This document shows positions 8,217 through 19,500 of a stretch of 64,000 bases of DNA, piece after piece. The DNA is taken from contig NZ_CP120983.1 in NCBI RefSeq assembly GCF_030719215.1, forward strand, positions 5,394,001 through 5,458,000, written 5' to 3'. The number at the start of each line of letters is the position of its first letter. Position 1 is the first letter of the stretch. The position numbers were made by a program, and so were the translations under genes. The DNA is from Streptomyces sp. Alt3. Lineage in GTDB: Bacteria > Actinomycetota > Actinomycetes > Streptomycetales > Streptomycetaceae. The notes under the pieces were generated by a model, which searched no databases, was not told the DNA's origin, and was given only the letters and a program-made list of their open reading frames with translations.

Positions 8217-9695
8217 GTGATTTCTGTGTCTTCAGCGTTCACTTCGTCGTCCACGGCGGCGACGGAGGGCTCCCCAGTGGGCCCGAGCAAGGGCCGCGGT
8301 CTCGTCAGGACGGCCGCCGCGATGCTGGCCACCGGGCTGGTCGCCGCGGGAACGATCGTCGGAGCGACGGCCGCCACGGCCGCGCCCGCGGACGAGTCGG
8401 GTGCGCACCAGGGTGGTGCGGTCGCCGTACTGGACGGTCTGAAGACCTACGGCACCGCCCAGCTCAACACCGGTGAGGGCAAGAAGCCCCAGGAGCTGCC
8501 CGCCGGCCTGTTCGAGATGAAGGTCGACGGCGGCGGCACGATCCAGACGTACTGCATCGACTTCCACACGCCCACCAAGGACGGCGCGAAGTACCTGGAG
8601 ACCCCCTGGGACCAGTCTTCGCTCGGTGCCAACGCGGACGCCGGCAAGGTGCGCTGGATCCTGCAGCACTCCTACCCGCAGGTCAACGACTTCGCGGCGC
8701 TCGCCAAGGAGGCCGGTACCGGCCCGCTCAACGAGAAGACCGCCGCCGCCGGCACCCAGGTCGCCATCTGGCGCTTCTCCGACAAGGCCGATGTGACGGC
8801 CAAGGACGAGAACGCCGAGAAGCTCGCCGACTGGCTGGAGGCGAACGCGCAGAACGTCGCGGAGCCCAAGGCGTCCGTGGGGCTGTCTCCGGCCGCCGTC
8901 TCCGGCAAGGCCGGTGAGAAGCTGGGTCCGATCACCGTCCACACCGACGCCGGCCAGGTCTCGGTGGCACCGCCCGCCGACGCCGCCGCCAGCGGGGTCC
9001 AGGTCACGGACAAGGCCGGCAAGGCCGTCACCGAGGCCGCCGACGGTTCCGACCTGTACTTCTCCGTCCCCGAGGACGCCACCGACGGCTCCGCCTCGCT
9101 GACCGTCCAGGCCACCACGTCCGTGCCGGTCGGCCGGGTCTTCGCCGGGCTCACCAAGAGCCAGACCATGATCCTCGCCGGCTCCAGCGAGTCGACCGTC
9201 TCCGCGACGGCGACCGCCACCTGGGCCGAGAAGGGTGCCGTCCCGGCGGTCACCGCGCAGAAGAACTGCGCCAAGGGCGGCGTCGACATCACCGCGAGCA
9301 ACACCGGTGACGAGGCGTTCACCTTCGAGCTCGCCGGTACCGAGCACACCATCCCGGCCGGTGAGACCCGCACGGTGACCGTCCCGGTCGGCGAGGACGA
9401 GGCCTACGACTTCACGATCACCGGCCCCGGCGGCTTCAGCGAGAACTTCAAGGGCGTCCTGGACTGCGAGACCGCAGGCACCCCGGCCCCGGGTGACGAC
9501 ACCACGACCCAGACCGGTTCCGAGCCCACGCCCGCGCCCGCCGCGAGCACCCCGGGCACCGAGGGTGACCTCGCCGCGACCGGCGGTTCCAGCGCCACCC
9601 CCGTCATCGCGGGTGTCGCCATCGCCCTCGTCGTCCTCGGCGGCGGCGCGGTCTTCATGCTCCGCCGCAAGAAGCCGCAGACCAGCGGTGAGTGA
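8217..9695 (+). CDS. Cys-Gln thioester surface protein with LAATG sortase signal
   Basis: 492 residues from GTG 8217, set by GGAGGGG at 8204-8210. The signal peptide runs to about residue 56 (TAATAAP). A thioester (TIE/TED) domain follows: Cys113 in TYCIDFHTPT and Gln181 in TQVAIWRF are the pair expected to form an internal thioester that can covalently bind a target. After two beta-rich segments, the second with CAKGGVDITASNTG and ending VLDC, a Pro/Thr linker precedes LAATG, a 20-residue hydrophobic stretch and RRKK, the class E (LAXTG) cell-wall sorting signal. The product should be linked to peptidoglycan and exposed outside. The binding partner is unknown. A long hairpin terminates the single-gene unit. 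Confidence 0.9.
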   Translation: MISVSSAFTSSSTAATEGSPVGPSKGRGLVRTAAAMLATGLVAAGTIVGATAATAAPADESGAHQGGAVAVLDGLKTYGTAQLNTGEGKKPQELPAGLFEMKVDGGGTIQTYCIDFHTPTKDGAKYLETPWDQSSLGANADAGKVRWILQHSYPQVNDFAALAKEAGTGPLNEKTAAAGTQVAIWRFSDKADVTAKDENAEKLADWLEANAQNVAEPKASVGLSPAAVSGKAGEKLGPITVHTDAGQVSVAPPADAAASGVQVTDKAGKAVTEAADGSDLYFSVPEDATDGSASLTVQATTSVPVGRVFAGLTKSQTMILAGSSESTVSATATATWAEKGAVPAVTAQKNCAKGGVDITASNTGDEAFTFELAGTEHTIPAGETRTVTVPVGEDEAYDFTITGPGGFSENFKGVLDCETAGTPAPGDDTTTQTGSEPTPAPAASTPGTEGDLAATGGSSATPVIAGVAIALVVLGGGAVFMLRRKKPQTSGE

Positions 9696-9726
9696 CTGAG
9701 CACAGGCGCAGCGGGAATGCGCCGGT

Positions 9727-9762
9727 GAAGGGCCTGGTACGGACCTCCGTACCAGGCCCTTC
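9727..9762 (+). terminator. Terminator after the thioester surface protein
   Basis: GAAGGGCCTGGTACGG (9727-9742) pairs with CCGTACCAGGCCCTTC (9747-9762) over 16 bp with a 4-base gap, 31 bp after the stop codon. No strong T-tract, as usual in Streptomyces. Confidence 0.85.
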
Positions 9763-9902
9763 GTGTTCCCCGGGCCCCTCCGGGCGGGCCGCCCCAAGGG
9801 GTCCGGCCCGTACCGGGGACCGGACGGGTTTCCATCCGGGCACGGACGTCAGGCAAGATGGGTGTATCTGCCCACACCTCTATTGCTGCCGGACGGTTTC
9901 TC

Positions 9903-11567
<1,665 letters not shown>

Positions 11568-11572
11568 TCGAG

Positions 11573-11995
11573 TTGGCCCGTCACATCTACAGCTGCCCAC
11601 TCCGCTGGTCGGACATGGATGCCTTCGGCCACGTGAACAACGTGGTCTTCCTCCGCTACCTGGAGGAGGCGCGCATCGACTTCATGTTCCGGCTGGCGCC
11701 GGGGGACGGTTCGCCGTCCTTCTCGGGCGGCTCGGTCGTGGCCAGGCACGAGATCGACTACGTGCGCCCGCTGGTCCACCGGCACGCGCCGGTGACCATC
11801 GAGTCCTGGGTCACGAAGATAACGGCCGCGTCCCTGACGATCGCCTACGAGGTCAAGGACCCCGAGCAGGTCTACGTACGGGCGTCGACGGTCGTCGTGC
11901 CCTACAACCTGGCCGAGGAGCGGCCCCGGCGGATCACCGCCGAGGAGAAGCTCTTCCTCCAGGAGTACCTCGACCAGGAGCCCGCCGTCGTATGA
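11573..11995 (+). CDS. Hot-dog fold acyl-CoA thioesterase (4HBT family)
   Basis: 140 residues from TTG 11573, with GAGG at 11560-11563 as ribosome site overlapping the end of ettA. RWSDMDAFGHVNNVVFLRYL carries the conserved Asp and the HVNN signature of 4-hydroxybenzoyl-CoA thioesterase-like enzymes, followed by EARIDFMF and the strand VARHEIDYVRPLV. It should hydrolyse acyl-CoA thioesters in the cytoplasm; the acyl group is unknown. It sits between ettA and a gene starting at the overlapping ATGA (11992-11995), so all three probably form one operon. Earlier starts inside ettA are unlikely because that stretch is the shadow of the ABC-F frame. Confidence 0.85.
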   Translation: MARHIYSCPLRWSDMDAFGHVNNVVFLRYLEEARIDFMFRLAPGDGSPSFSGGSVVARHEIDYVRPLVHRHAPVTIESWVTKITAASLTIAYEVKDPEQVYVRASTVVVPYNLAEERPRRITAEEKLFLQEYLDQEPAVV

Positions 11996-12687
11996 CAGTG
12001 CCCGTACGGTCGCCGCGGTTCGCCGACGCGAGGGAGGCGGCGGACCTCGCCGCCTTCCTCGGCCGACTGCTGCACTACGACCGGGCCGCCGCCGTCCGTC
12101 TCCAGGCGGGCGGCGGCGCACTGGCCGTATTCGGCCGGCCGCCGTCGTTCGAGGTCCTCGCGATCCGGACGGCCAGGCTGTCGGCGACCCACGAGTTCGA
12201 CGTCACGGTCTCGGCCGGCGAACTCCTCGAATCCCTGGACACGGACGGCACCGACGGCGAGGCCGGTGTGAGCGCGCTCCCGTCCGCCGTCACCGGGCCC
12301 CCGTGGGCGGGGATGCTGCCACCACGTGGAGGCTGGCGGGAACGCCCCGGGCTGCCGGGACCCCTGGACCTCCGCACCCGGCTCGCCGACGCGGTGGCCG
12401 AATTCCGGTCCCGCGACGCGGCGTTGCCGGAGGACCGGCGCACCCGGGCGGAACGCGACCTGATCGGCCGCGACATCTGGTCCCGGACCGTCGGAGACAC
12501 GGAACTGCCGCTGCGCGCGGTGCACGCCGCGCAGTCCCTCGGCTTCCTGCGCCCGGCCCCCGACTTCCCCGTCGCGCTGCTCACGGCCGGCGCCTGGCTC
12601 CGGCTGCGCACGCCGTTCGGCTCGATCGCCCTGCGGGGCACGGGCGGCGGCCTCGGCACGCTCGCCGTGACGGTCGGGACCGTCTGA
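11992..12687 (+). CDS. Conserved actinobacterial protein of unknown function
   Basis: 231 residues, ATG overlapping the thioesterase stop (ATGA), hence translationally coupled. It is soluble, Arg/Ala/Leu-rich, with no signal peptide or membrane segment and no motif I can name. The first 30 residues (ADAREAADLAAFLGRLLHYD) look helical, the middle is Pro/Gly-rich and the end (LRLRTPFGSIALRGTGGGLG) looks like beta strands. Normal Streptomyces codon bias indicates a real gene. Position behind EttA and the thioesterase gives no firm functional hint. Confidence 0.75.
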   Translation: MTVPVRSPRFADAREAADLAAFLGRLLHYDRAAAVRLQAGGGALAVFGRPPSFEVLAIRTARLSATHEFDVTVSAGELLESLDTDGTDGEAGVSALPSAVTGPPWAGMLPPRGGWRERPGLPGPLDLRTRLADAVAEFRSRDAALPEDRRTRAERDLIGRDIWSRTVGDTELPLRAVHAAQSLGFLRPAPDFPVALLTAGAWLRLRTPFGSIALRGTGGGLGTLAVTVGTV

Positions 12688-12765
12688 GGAACGGCCCCCT
12701 CCCGCCGGAACAGCCCCCCTCTTGCCGGAACGGCCGGCTCCGGGCCCGGTCCTCCGCGGCCGGCT

Positions 12766-13731
12766 CTACTCCTTCGGCGCGTCCGGTGCGTCCGGCCACA
12801 CCCCGATGTGGTCCTGCTCCAGCTCCAGCATCACCCGGTGCTCCATCCCCAGCGCCGCGGTGTAGTCGGCGGGCAGCTGGAGCCTGCCCGCCCGGTCGAG
12901 CATCGCGTACTCCCGCGCCACCTGGGACTCCTGCCCCGTCGCCGCGTCCACCTCGGTGCGCCGCAGGACCTCGGAGGACGTACGGCCGTCGCGGATCGCG
13001 ACCGTGCGGCGTACCTCGCTCGCCACCGCCTGGTCGTGGGTGACGATCACGATCGTCGTGCCGAGCTCCTCGTTGGCCCGGCGGAACGCGGCGAACACCT
13101 GCTCGCCGGTCGCGGAGTCCAGCTCACCGGTCGGTTCGTCGGCGAGCAGCACCGAAGGGTTGTTGGCGAGGGCCACCGCGATCGCCACCCGCTGCTGCTG
13201 CCCGCCGGACATCTGGGCGGGCCGGCGGTCCCGGCAGTCCGCGACGTCCAGCATCGTGAGCAACGACTCGGCCCGCGCTGCCCGTTCGCGGTTGCGGCCG
13301 CCGCCGCGCAGCTGCATGGGGAGCGTGATGTTCTGGGCGGCGGTCAGATAAGACAGGAGGTTGCGGGAGGTCTGCTGCCAGACGAAACCGACGACGTCCC
13401 GGCGGTAGCGCAGCCGCTCCTTCTGCCCCATGGCCAGCAGGTCGCAGCCCGCCACCTTCGCCGACCCGGCCGTGGGCACGTCCAGACCCGCCAGGATGTT
13501 CATCAGCGTCGACTTCCCGCTGCCCGAGGCGCCCACCAGGGCCATCAACTCGCCCTCGGTGACCAGGAGGTCGAGCCCCTGGAGCGCCTGCACCTCCACA
13601 CCGTCGGTGGAGAAGACGCGTACCAGCCGGTCGCAGGCGATCAGGGCGTCGTGCCCGTACGAAGGCCGGTCGCGGCGCGCGGTGGCCCGTTTCTCGAGTT
13701 CCGCCAGCGTGGTCTCTGTCGACGATGTCAC
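12766..13731 (-). CDS. ABC transporter ATP-binding protein (LolD/MacB type)
   Basis: 321 residues from GTG 13731 (VTSSTETTLAELEKR), whose start overlaps the upstream permease stop by 4 bp. Walker A GASGSGKST, Q-loop WQQTSRN, signature MSGGQQQR and Walker B VLLADEPTGELD place it in the LolD/MacB/FtsE group that partners FtsX-like permeases. A 60-residue C-terminal extension after the ABC domain (YAMLDRAGRLQLPADYTAAL) resembles an AbrB-like or dimerisation tail also seen in other Streptomyces copies. It acts on the inner membrane face with the two permeases upstream. Cargo is unknown; MacB-like systems act by mechanotransmission on envelope or exported substrates. Confidence 0.9.
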   Translation of the reverse strand: MTSSTETTLAELEKRATARRDRPSYGHDALIACDRLVRVFSTDGVEVQALQGLDLLVTEGELMALVGASGSGKSTLMNILAGLDVPTAGSAKVAGCDLLAMGQKERLRYRRDVVGFVWQQTSRNLLSYLTAAQNITLPMQLRGGGRNRERAARAESLLTMLDVADCRDRRPAQMSGGQQQRVAIAVALANNPSVLLADEPTGELDSATGEQVFAAFRRANEELGTTIVIVTHDQAVASEVRRTVAIRDGRTSSEVLRRTEVDAATGQESQVAREYAMLDRAGRLQLPADYTAALGMEHRVMLELEQDHIGVWPDAPDAPKE

Positions 13732-16499
13732 CGGGTGTCTCCTGCCCTGAGTTCCTTGACCGAGCCACGGCGGCTCGCCCACCACGCCTGGACGCCGGCG
13801 ACGGCGGCGGCGAGGACGACCACGCCGACCGCCGGAAGAACGAGCGACGGCAGGTCGGCCCTCAGCGAAGCGGTGTGCTGCGCCGAGGGGTCGCCGCCGG
13901 CCAGTGCCAGCGCCCCCAGATCGATCCCCGGCGCCAGCAGGACGATGGTCGCCCAGCCGACGAGGAGCCCACCGAACGCCGCCAGCAGCGCCTGGGGCAT
14001 CGCCTCGGACGCGAGGAGGCGCCGCCCCTGCCGGGTGGTGAGCCCCATGGTGCGCAGCCGGGCCAGGAGCGTGGTGCGCTCCGGCGCGGACTGCAGCAGG
14101 GAGAGGAGCACGGCGAGCAGCGCGTAGCCCGCGCCCGCCACGACCGCCGCCCCGTAGATCCGTTCCCCGCCCGACTGCATCGGGGTGTCCGTGAACCTGG
14201 CGCGCTCCACCGACCGCAGTCGCACGCCGAACTCCGGTCCGGCCTCCCGCGCGGCGGCCCGCAACTGCCGCCTGTCGAGCGAGGAGCCGGTGACCAGCAA
14301 CGTCGTGGTGCCCGGCTTCGCGAGCTTCCCCGCGTCGACGACCATGAACTCCGAGCCGGTCACCGCGGAGGTGCGCGGGAGCACCCCGGCGACCCGCACC
14401 GTGACGTCCCCCGCCTCCGACCGGACGGTGTGCGGCCGGTCGCCGAACCGCTCCGCCAGCGCGGGCGAGACCACCGCGGGAAGCACCCCGTCCTGCCCCG
14501 GCCCGCTCGTCAGGGAGGCGACGGGGAAGGCCGGCAGCCCGGTACCGATGGCCAGGCGCGCGTACGACTCCGGCTCCACGCCCACCAGTGTGGCGCGCTT
14601 CGTGTCCGACCGGACGTCCGCGGAGGGTGCCAGCGGGGTCCCGTACTCGATGCGTACGGGTGCGACGTCCTCCACCCCTGCGGTCTCCCGCACCTGCCGG
14701 AGGAAGCCGTCGGAGACCGGGGACAGCGCTCCCTCCCCGCTGATCCTGGCGTCCGCGCCGACCGCCCGCAGCGCCGCCTCGTCCCGGGCGTCCGCGACCC
14801 CCGCGAGCACCGAGCCGCCGAACGCAGCCGTGGTCAGGGCGATCAGCAGGGCCAGCAGGGGCAGGGTGCCGCTCGACGAGGCGCGGCCCGCGCGGGCCAG
14901 CGACAGGAATCCGACCGCTCCGCGCGTCCGGGCCACGGGGCGCGCCGCCAGCCGCAGCGGCAGCGGGTACAGCCGCACGAGGACGAGGGCGGCGATCAGC
15001 CCCACCAGGACGGGTGCGGAACTGACCAGCAGATCGGCGCCCGAGCCAGTCGACGTGCCGCGGCGGCGCAGTGCCGCGACGGCGCCGACCGCCAGGACGA
15101 GGACGGTCAGCTCGACCACCGTGCGGCGCCGGGAGGGTCTGGCGTGCGTCACGTCCTCGCGGGCACCGTGCAGCATCGGCCTGCGGTGGTGCAGGGCCGT
15201 GCGCAGCGGCAGCACCACGCAGACGAGGGTTGCGACCGCCGCGGCGCCGACCAGCGCCGGCAGGAACCGCGCCTCCCGGACGAGGAGGACGGCCGCCGCC
15301 AGCCCCAGCGCCGCCGCCGGAACGACGGACACCGCCGTCTCGGCCAGCAGCCGCCCGCCGATGCCCCGCAGGGACCCGCCACGGGACCGCATCAGGGCGA
15401 TCTCGTGGTGGCGGCGGGTGCCGATCAGACCGCCCGTCATCAGCAGGACGACGGCGGCCACCGCCCCGATGCCCACGGCGGCGACGGTGACGACGGGCCC
15501 GATGGCGGCCCGCATCGAGGAGTAGGCGCCGAGGATCGCGTCGAGGTCGGTGGTGAGCGTGGTGTTCGGCCCGGCGATGTCGCGCAGCTCCAGCAGCCCC
15601 GGGCCGTTCTCGACGGCCGCGATGCCGCTCTCCAGCGCGGGCACGTCGGCCGCGGTCAGCCCCGTGGCGTCGGGGGCGAGCCGCCAGTACATCTCCGGCT
15701 CACCGGTCGTGGCGAGCAGGGCCGGGCCGGTGTCCTGGGCCAGAAGCAGCGTGGCCCGCCAGTAGAAGACCGGCGTCGGGGACCCGGGGTCCCTGACCAG
15801 GGACGGGGCCCGCAACAGCGGGTCGACCGCCCAGTAGCCGCTCTTCGGCTGCGACGGGGTGACGATGCCGGTGACGCGCACGGTCAGCGGCGTACCGGTC
15901 GTGGTGGGCACCGCGACGGTGGAGCCCGGCTCGATCTTCAGCTCGCCCGCCGTCTCCTCGGTGACGGCCGCCTCCACCTCGCGGGTGTCCAGCGTCACCG
16001 CGTCCCGGGCGACGGGCCAGCGCCCCGACCGCAGGGTGCTGTGCTCCGGCAGCGCCGAGGGCGCGGCATAGGTGAGCCGGGGCGGCACCGCGTCGGGGCG
16101 GGGCAGCCACGGCTCGTCCGCGACGAGGGGCTTCGTGGTGTGCACCCCGTACGAGGACGCGGGCACGTCCGCGCGCACCGGGGCGGGCAGCGCCCCGATC
16201 AGCTCACCCTGGGCCCAGGCCAGCACCTTCTCCCGCATCGCGGCCTCACGCACGGAAGGAGCCAGGCCGAGCGGGGGCGGCAGTGTCGTCACCTCGAGCA
16301 CGCTCTGTCCCGGGGAGGCGGCCGTGATGTCGTGGCGCAGCGCCTTCGTCTCGTACGCGTCCACGGAGCGCGGGTAGGCGGCGGCGAGGAAGGCGGTCAG
16401 GAACACCAGGACGGCCAGGGCGGCGGAGACACCTGGGGCGGTGCGCAGCCGCGTACGCACCCAAGGGGCGCAGGCAGCCTGGATCTTGGCGGCGTTCAT
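13728..16499 (-). CDS. Large FtsX-like ABC permease, second of a pair
   Basis: 923 residues from ATG 16499 (MNAAKIQAACAPWVRTRLRT). An N-terminal membrane segment (SAALAVLVFLTAFLAAAY) is followed by a large extracytoplasmic region, then a membrane cluster (VVTVAAVGIGAVAAVVLLMT onward), a second external domain and a C-terminal FtsX core (YALLAVLLSLLQSAPERTTL with LRTMGLTTRQGRRLLASEAM). The duplicated domain layout is typical of very long actinobacterial permeases of the MacB superfamily. It overlaps the ATPase gene by 4 bp and lies 1 bp after the other permease, so the three form an operon. Substrate unknown. Confidence 0.87.
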   Translation of the reverse strand: MNAAKIQAACAPWVRTRLRTAPGVSAALAVLVFLTAFLAAAYPRSVDAYETKALRHDITAASPGQSVLEVTTLPPPLGLAPSVREAAMREKVLAWAQGELIGALPAPVRADVPASSYGVHTTKPLVADEPWLPRPDAVPPRLTYAAPSALPEHSTLRSGRWPVARDAVTLDTREVEAAVTEETAGELKIEPGSTVAVPTTTGTPLTVRVTGIVTPSQPKSGYWAVDPLLRAPSLVRDPGSPTPVFYWRATLLLAQDTGPALLATTGEPEMYWRLAPDATGLTAADVPALESGIAAVENGPGLLELRDIAGPNTTLTTDLDAILGAYSSMRAAIGPVVTVAAVGIGAVAAVVLLMTGGLIGTRRHHEIALMRSRGGSLRGIGGRLLAETAVSVVPAAALGLAAAVLLVREARFLPALVGAAAVATLVCVVLPLRTALHHRRPMLHGAREDVTHARPSRRRTVVELTVLVLAVGAVAALRRRGTSTGSGADLLVSSAPVLVGLIAALVLVRLYPLPLRLAARPVARTRGAVGFLSLARAGRASSSGTLPLLALLIALTTAAFGGSVLAGVADARDEAALRAVGADARISGEGALSPVSDGFLRQVRETAGVEDVAPVRIEYGTPLAPSADVRSDTKRATLVGVEPESYARLAIGTGLPAFPVASLTSGPGQDGVLPAVVSPALAERFGDRPHTVRSEAGDVTVRVAGVLPRTSAVTGSEFMVVDAGKLAKPGTTTLLVTGSSLDRRQLRAAAREAGPEFGVRLRSVERARFTDTPMQSGGERIYGAAVVAGAGYALLAVLLSLLQSAPERTTLLARLRTMGLTTRQGRRLLASEAMPQALLAAFGGLLVGWATIVLLAPGIDLGALALAGGDPSAQHTASLRADLPSLVLPAVGVVVLAAAVAGVQAWWASRRGSVKELRAGDTR

Positions 16500-16500
16500 G

Positions 16501-19500
16501 TCAGTTGTCCCCCTGGTGGCGCAGCGACACCGTGGGATCGGCGCGGCGCAGTGTGAGCGCCGCGACGATCAGCAGCGGCAGGGCGGCGACCGAGGCGAGC
16601 AGGACCGCGACCTGGCCTGCCGGCAGCATCACCAGTACGTCCGGTACGGGCCGGGCGGCCTGCCCGGTCAGCACGACGAGCGGTACGACGGCCCTGGTGA
16701 GCACCGCCCCGAGGGCGAGGCCGATCAGCAGGGCCAGGGTGATCAGCACGCCCTGTTCGGCGGCCGCCATCCGGGCCAGCCGCCGGCGTGGGGTACCCAG
16801 CGCCCGCAACACCGCGAACTCGGCGGCCCGTTCGCGCTGCGAACCCACGAGCCCGACGGCGAAGCCGACCGCCGCGAGTGCCGCGGCCACCACGGCGACT
16901 GCCATCAGCGCCGCCTGCGGCCCGGCCCCCAGCGGGTCGTCCGCCAGTTCCCGCGCCACCTCGTCCCGCACCCGCACCTGCGCGGGATCCGTACCGGGCA
17001 GCGCCCGCAGTTCCGCCGCCACCTCCGCACCGTCGCCGGGTGCGGTGCTCAGCCACCACTCGGTGGGCGCGAGGGCGGCCCCCTCCCGGTGGGCGAGCAC
17101 CTCCGACACCGCCCTGAGGTCCAGCAGCAGACTGCCGCCCGGCTTCGCGGACGCGTCCACCGAGGTGCCCCCGGGCGCCCCGGAGACCGCCCCCGGTCCG
17201 GTGGTCGGCAGCTCCCGCACGGACTTGACCAGAGTGACCCGGACCGTGTTGCCCGCCAGCGTGAGGTCGACCTCCTGGCCCGGCCTCGCGCCCGCGTACG
17301 TCAGATACGCGTCGGTGGCCACCGCCTTGAGTACGGGCGCCGCGGGGCGGACCGCGGTGACGCGGAGGGTGCTGACCGGGTCGCCGTAGTAGCCGCCCTC
17401 CGCGGGGGTGTAACCGGTTCCGTACCGGAAGGCCGGCGAGGCACCCGAGCCCGTCACCGCCCCCGGCGGCTCCGCGGCCTGCTCCTCCCCGGCCGCCGCC
17501 ATGGTCGCCTTCGCCTGCCAGCGCACCCCGTCCGAGCCGGTGGCCGGCCGCTCGTCCCCGCCCGCGGTCACGCCCCTGAGCCCGGTCAGGGAGACCACGC
17601 GCGTCTCGGCGCGGCCCTCTGGCACGTCGCTGTCCAGCTCGAAGCCCGTCACCGCCAGTTCACCCGACGCCGACACGGGGAAGGACAGGCCGTGCGTACG
17701 GCCGTCGAGAGGGACGCTGCCCGCACCGACCCGGTACCCGAGGCCGTAACGGTCCTCCAACAGCACACTGACCAGGCCCGACGAACCTGACGGGGACTTC
17801 CCGCCGGGTGCCGAGGTGTCACGGATCCGCACGTCGAACAGCACCCGCTCGCTGCCCTCGGGCAGGACGACCCCGGTCCGCGCCGTGCTCCGCGGGGCGA
17901 TCGCGTCGAACAGCCCCTGCGGCGGTGTGCCGGAGAGGTCCGCGCGCATCAGCATCCGCTCGTCCGCGTGCGCGGTGTCCAGGGCGAGCACCTCGGCCGT
18001 CCGGCCGCCGGACAGGTCCGCCGTCGTGCGGAACGCCGGTGCCGCCTCCCGTACACCCGGCAGATCCGAGTACGCCGCCGCCTTCGCCGGATCGCCGGAC
18101 AGCGTGCCCACCATGCGCACCGACGCACCCGACCTGAAGTCCGCCTGGTCGCCCTGCGAACGGTCCCAGGACGCGCTCTGGCCGATGGCCAGCATGCCCA
18201 TCGCGACCGACAGCACCAGCAGCAGCACCGGGCCCGCGCCGCGCAGCGGCCGGCGGCTGAACTGCCAGCCCGCCAGCGCCCCGGACAGCCCACGGCCGCC
18301 CGCCGCCCGACGCTCGGCGAGCCGGGCGGCAGGCGGGAGCAGACGCAGGGTCAGCACGGTGCCCGCGAGCAGCGCCAGTGCCGGAGCGGCGACGAGGAGC
18401 GGATCGATGCCCAGCTCGCCCTCGCGGTCGCCGCTGAGCACACCGCTGCCGGACGCCCCGGTCCGACGGTCCAGTTGCCAGTACGCCACACCGGCGATCA
18501 GCAGCAGCCCGACGTCGGCGCCCGCCCTCACCGGGGTGGGCAGCGCGGCCGCCCGGGCCCCGCGGCGTCCTCCCGCGCCCGCCGCCAGAGCGGGGGCGAC
18601 GACGGCGAGCGCACAGGCCAGCGCGACGCCGCCGGCCACCAGCCAGACCGTGCCGTCCACCCCGCCGTCGAGCCGCAGCCCGATCCGGCCGAGCGCGCTC
18701 CGGTCCGCCAGCAGCCGGGTCAGCGGACCGGCGAGCAGCGGCGCGACGACCGCGGCGGGCACCGCGAGCAGCAGGGCCTCGACCGCGGCCAGTGCGGCGA
18801 TCCGGCCCCTGGACCCGCCCCGGGCCCGCAGGAGTTCGGTCTCACCGCCGCGTTCGCTGCTCAGCAGCCGGGCCACCAGCAGCAGGGCGTACCCGGCGAG
18901 CAGGACCAGCTGCACGGCGACGATCATGATCGTCGAACGCGACACCAGCAGCGCCCGCTCGATCTGGTCGACGACGGTCGGCAGCGAGGTCCGTACGGTG
19001 GCCCCGTCCCCGAACACCGCCGAGGCGGACAGCTTCTTCGGCCCCTCCGTCGACGCCCGGTGCAGCGCCTCGGTCCGGCCCGTCGTCACCGTACGGAAGT
19101 CGGCGGAGGCCAGCCAGGACACCGCGCCTTCGGCCACCCGGCCCGAACCGAGGACGGCCGGATCGGCCAGCAGCGGGCCGTACGTGGTGAAGACGACCTT
19201 GCGGGCACCGCGCCCGCCGAGCGGGTCCAGCCGCCAGTACGGATCGTCCAGGTCGGACGCCTCGTAGAGACCGGTGATCTCGACCGGGAGCGGAGTCTCG
19301 CGCAGCCGGTCCGTGAGGGTGACGCGGGAACCCGGCTCCAGCTTCAGTGCCTCGGCGGCGGTACGCGGCAGCGCCACCTGCACCGGATCCTGCGCGCCCC
19401 CGGCCCCGGCGTCCGGCATGCTTCCCGCGACCAGACGGACCCGGCTGCGGTCGAGCGAGGCGAGATGCGTGAGGTCGGGCTGGCCGCGCCGCGCGGCGGG

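Noticed and set aside
12688..12765. Terminator between the unknown 231-residue gene and the ABC ATPase
   Set aside because: Only a short GCCGGC/GCCGGC stem with large loop; too weak to claim.
13725..16556. 943-codon plus-strand open frame
   Set aside because: It is exactly antisense to the FtsX-like permease; high GC content keeps the opposite frame open. Composition is Arg/Gly/His-rich and without domains.
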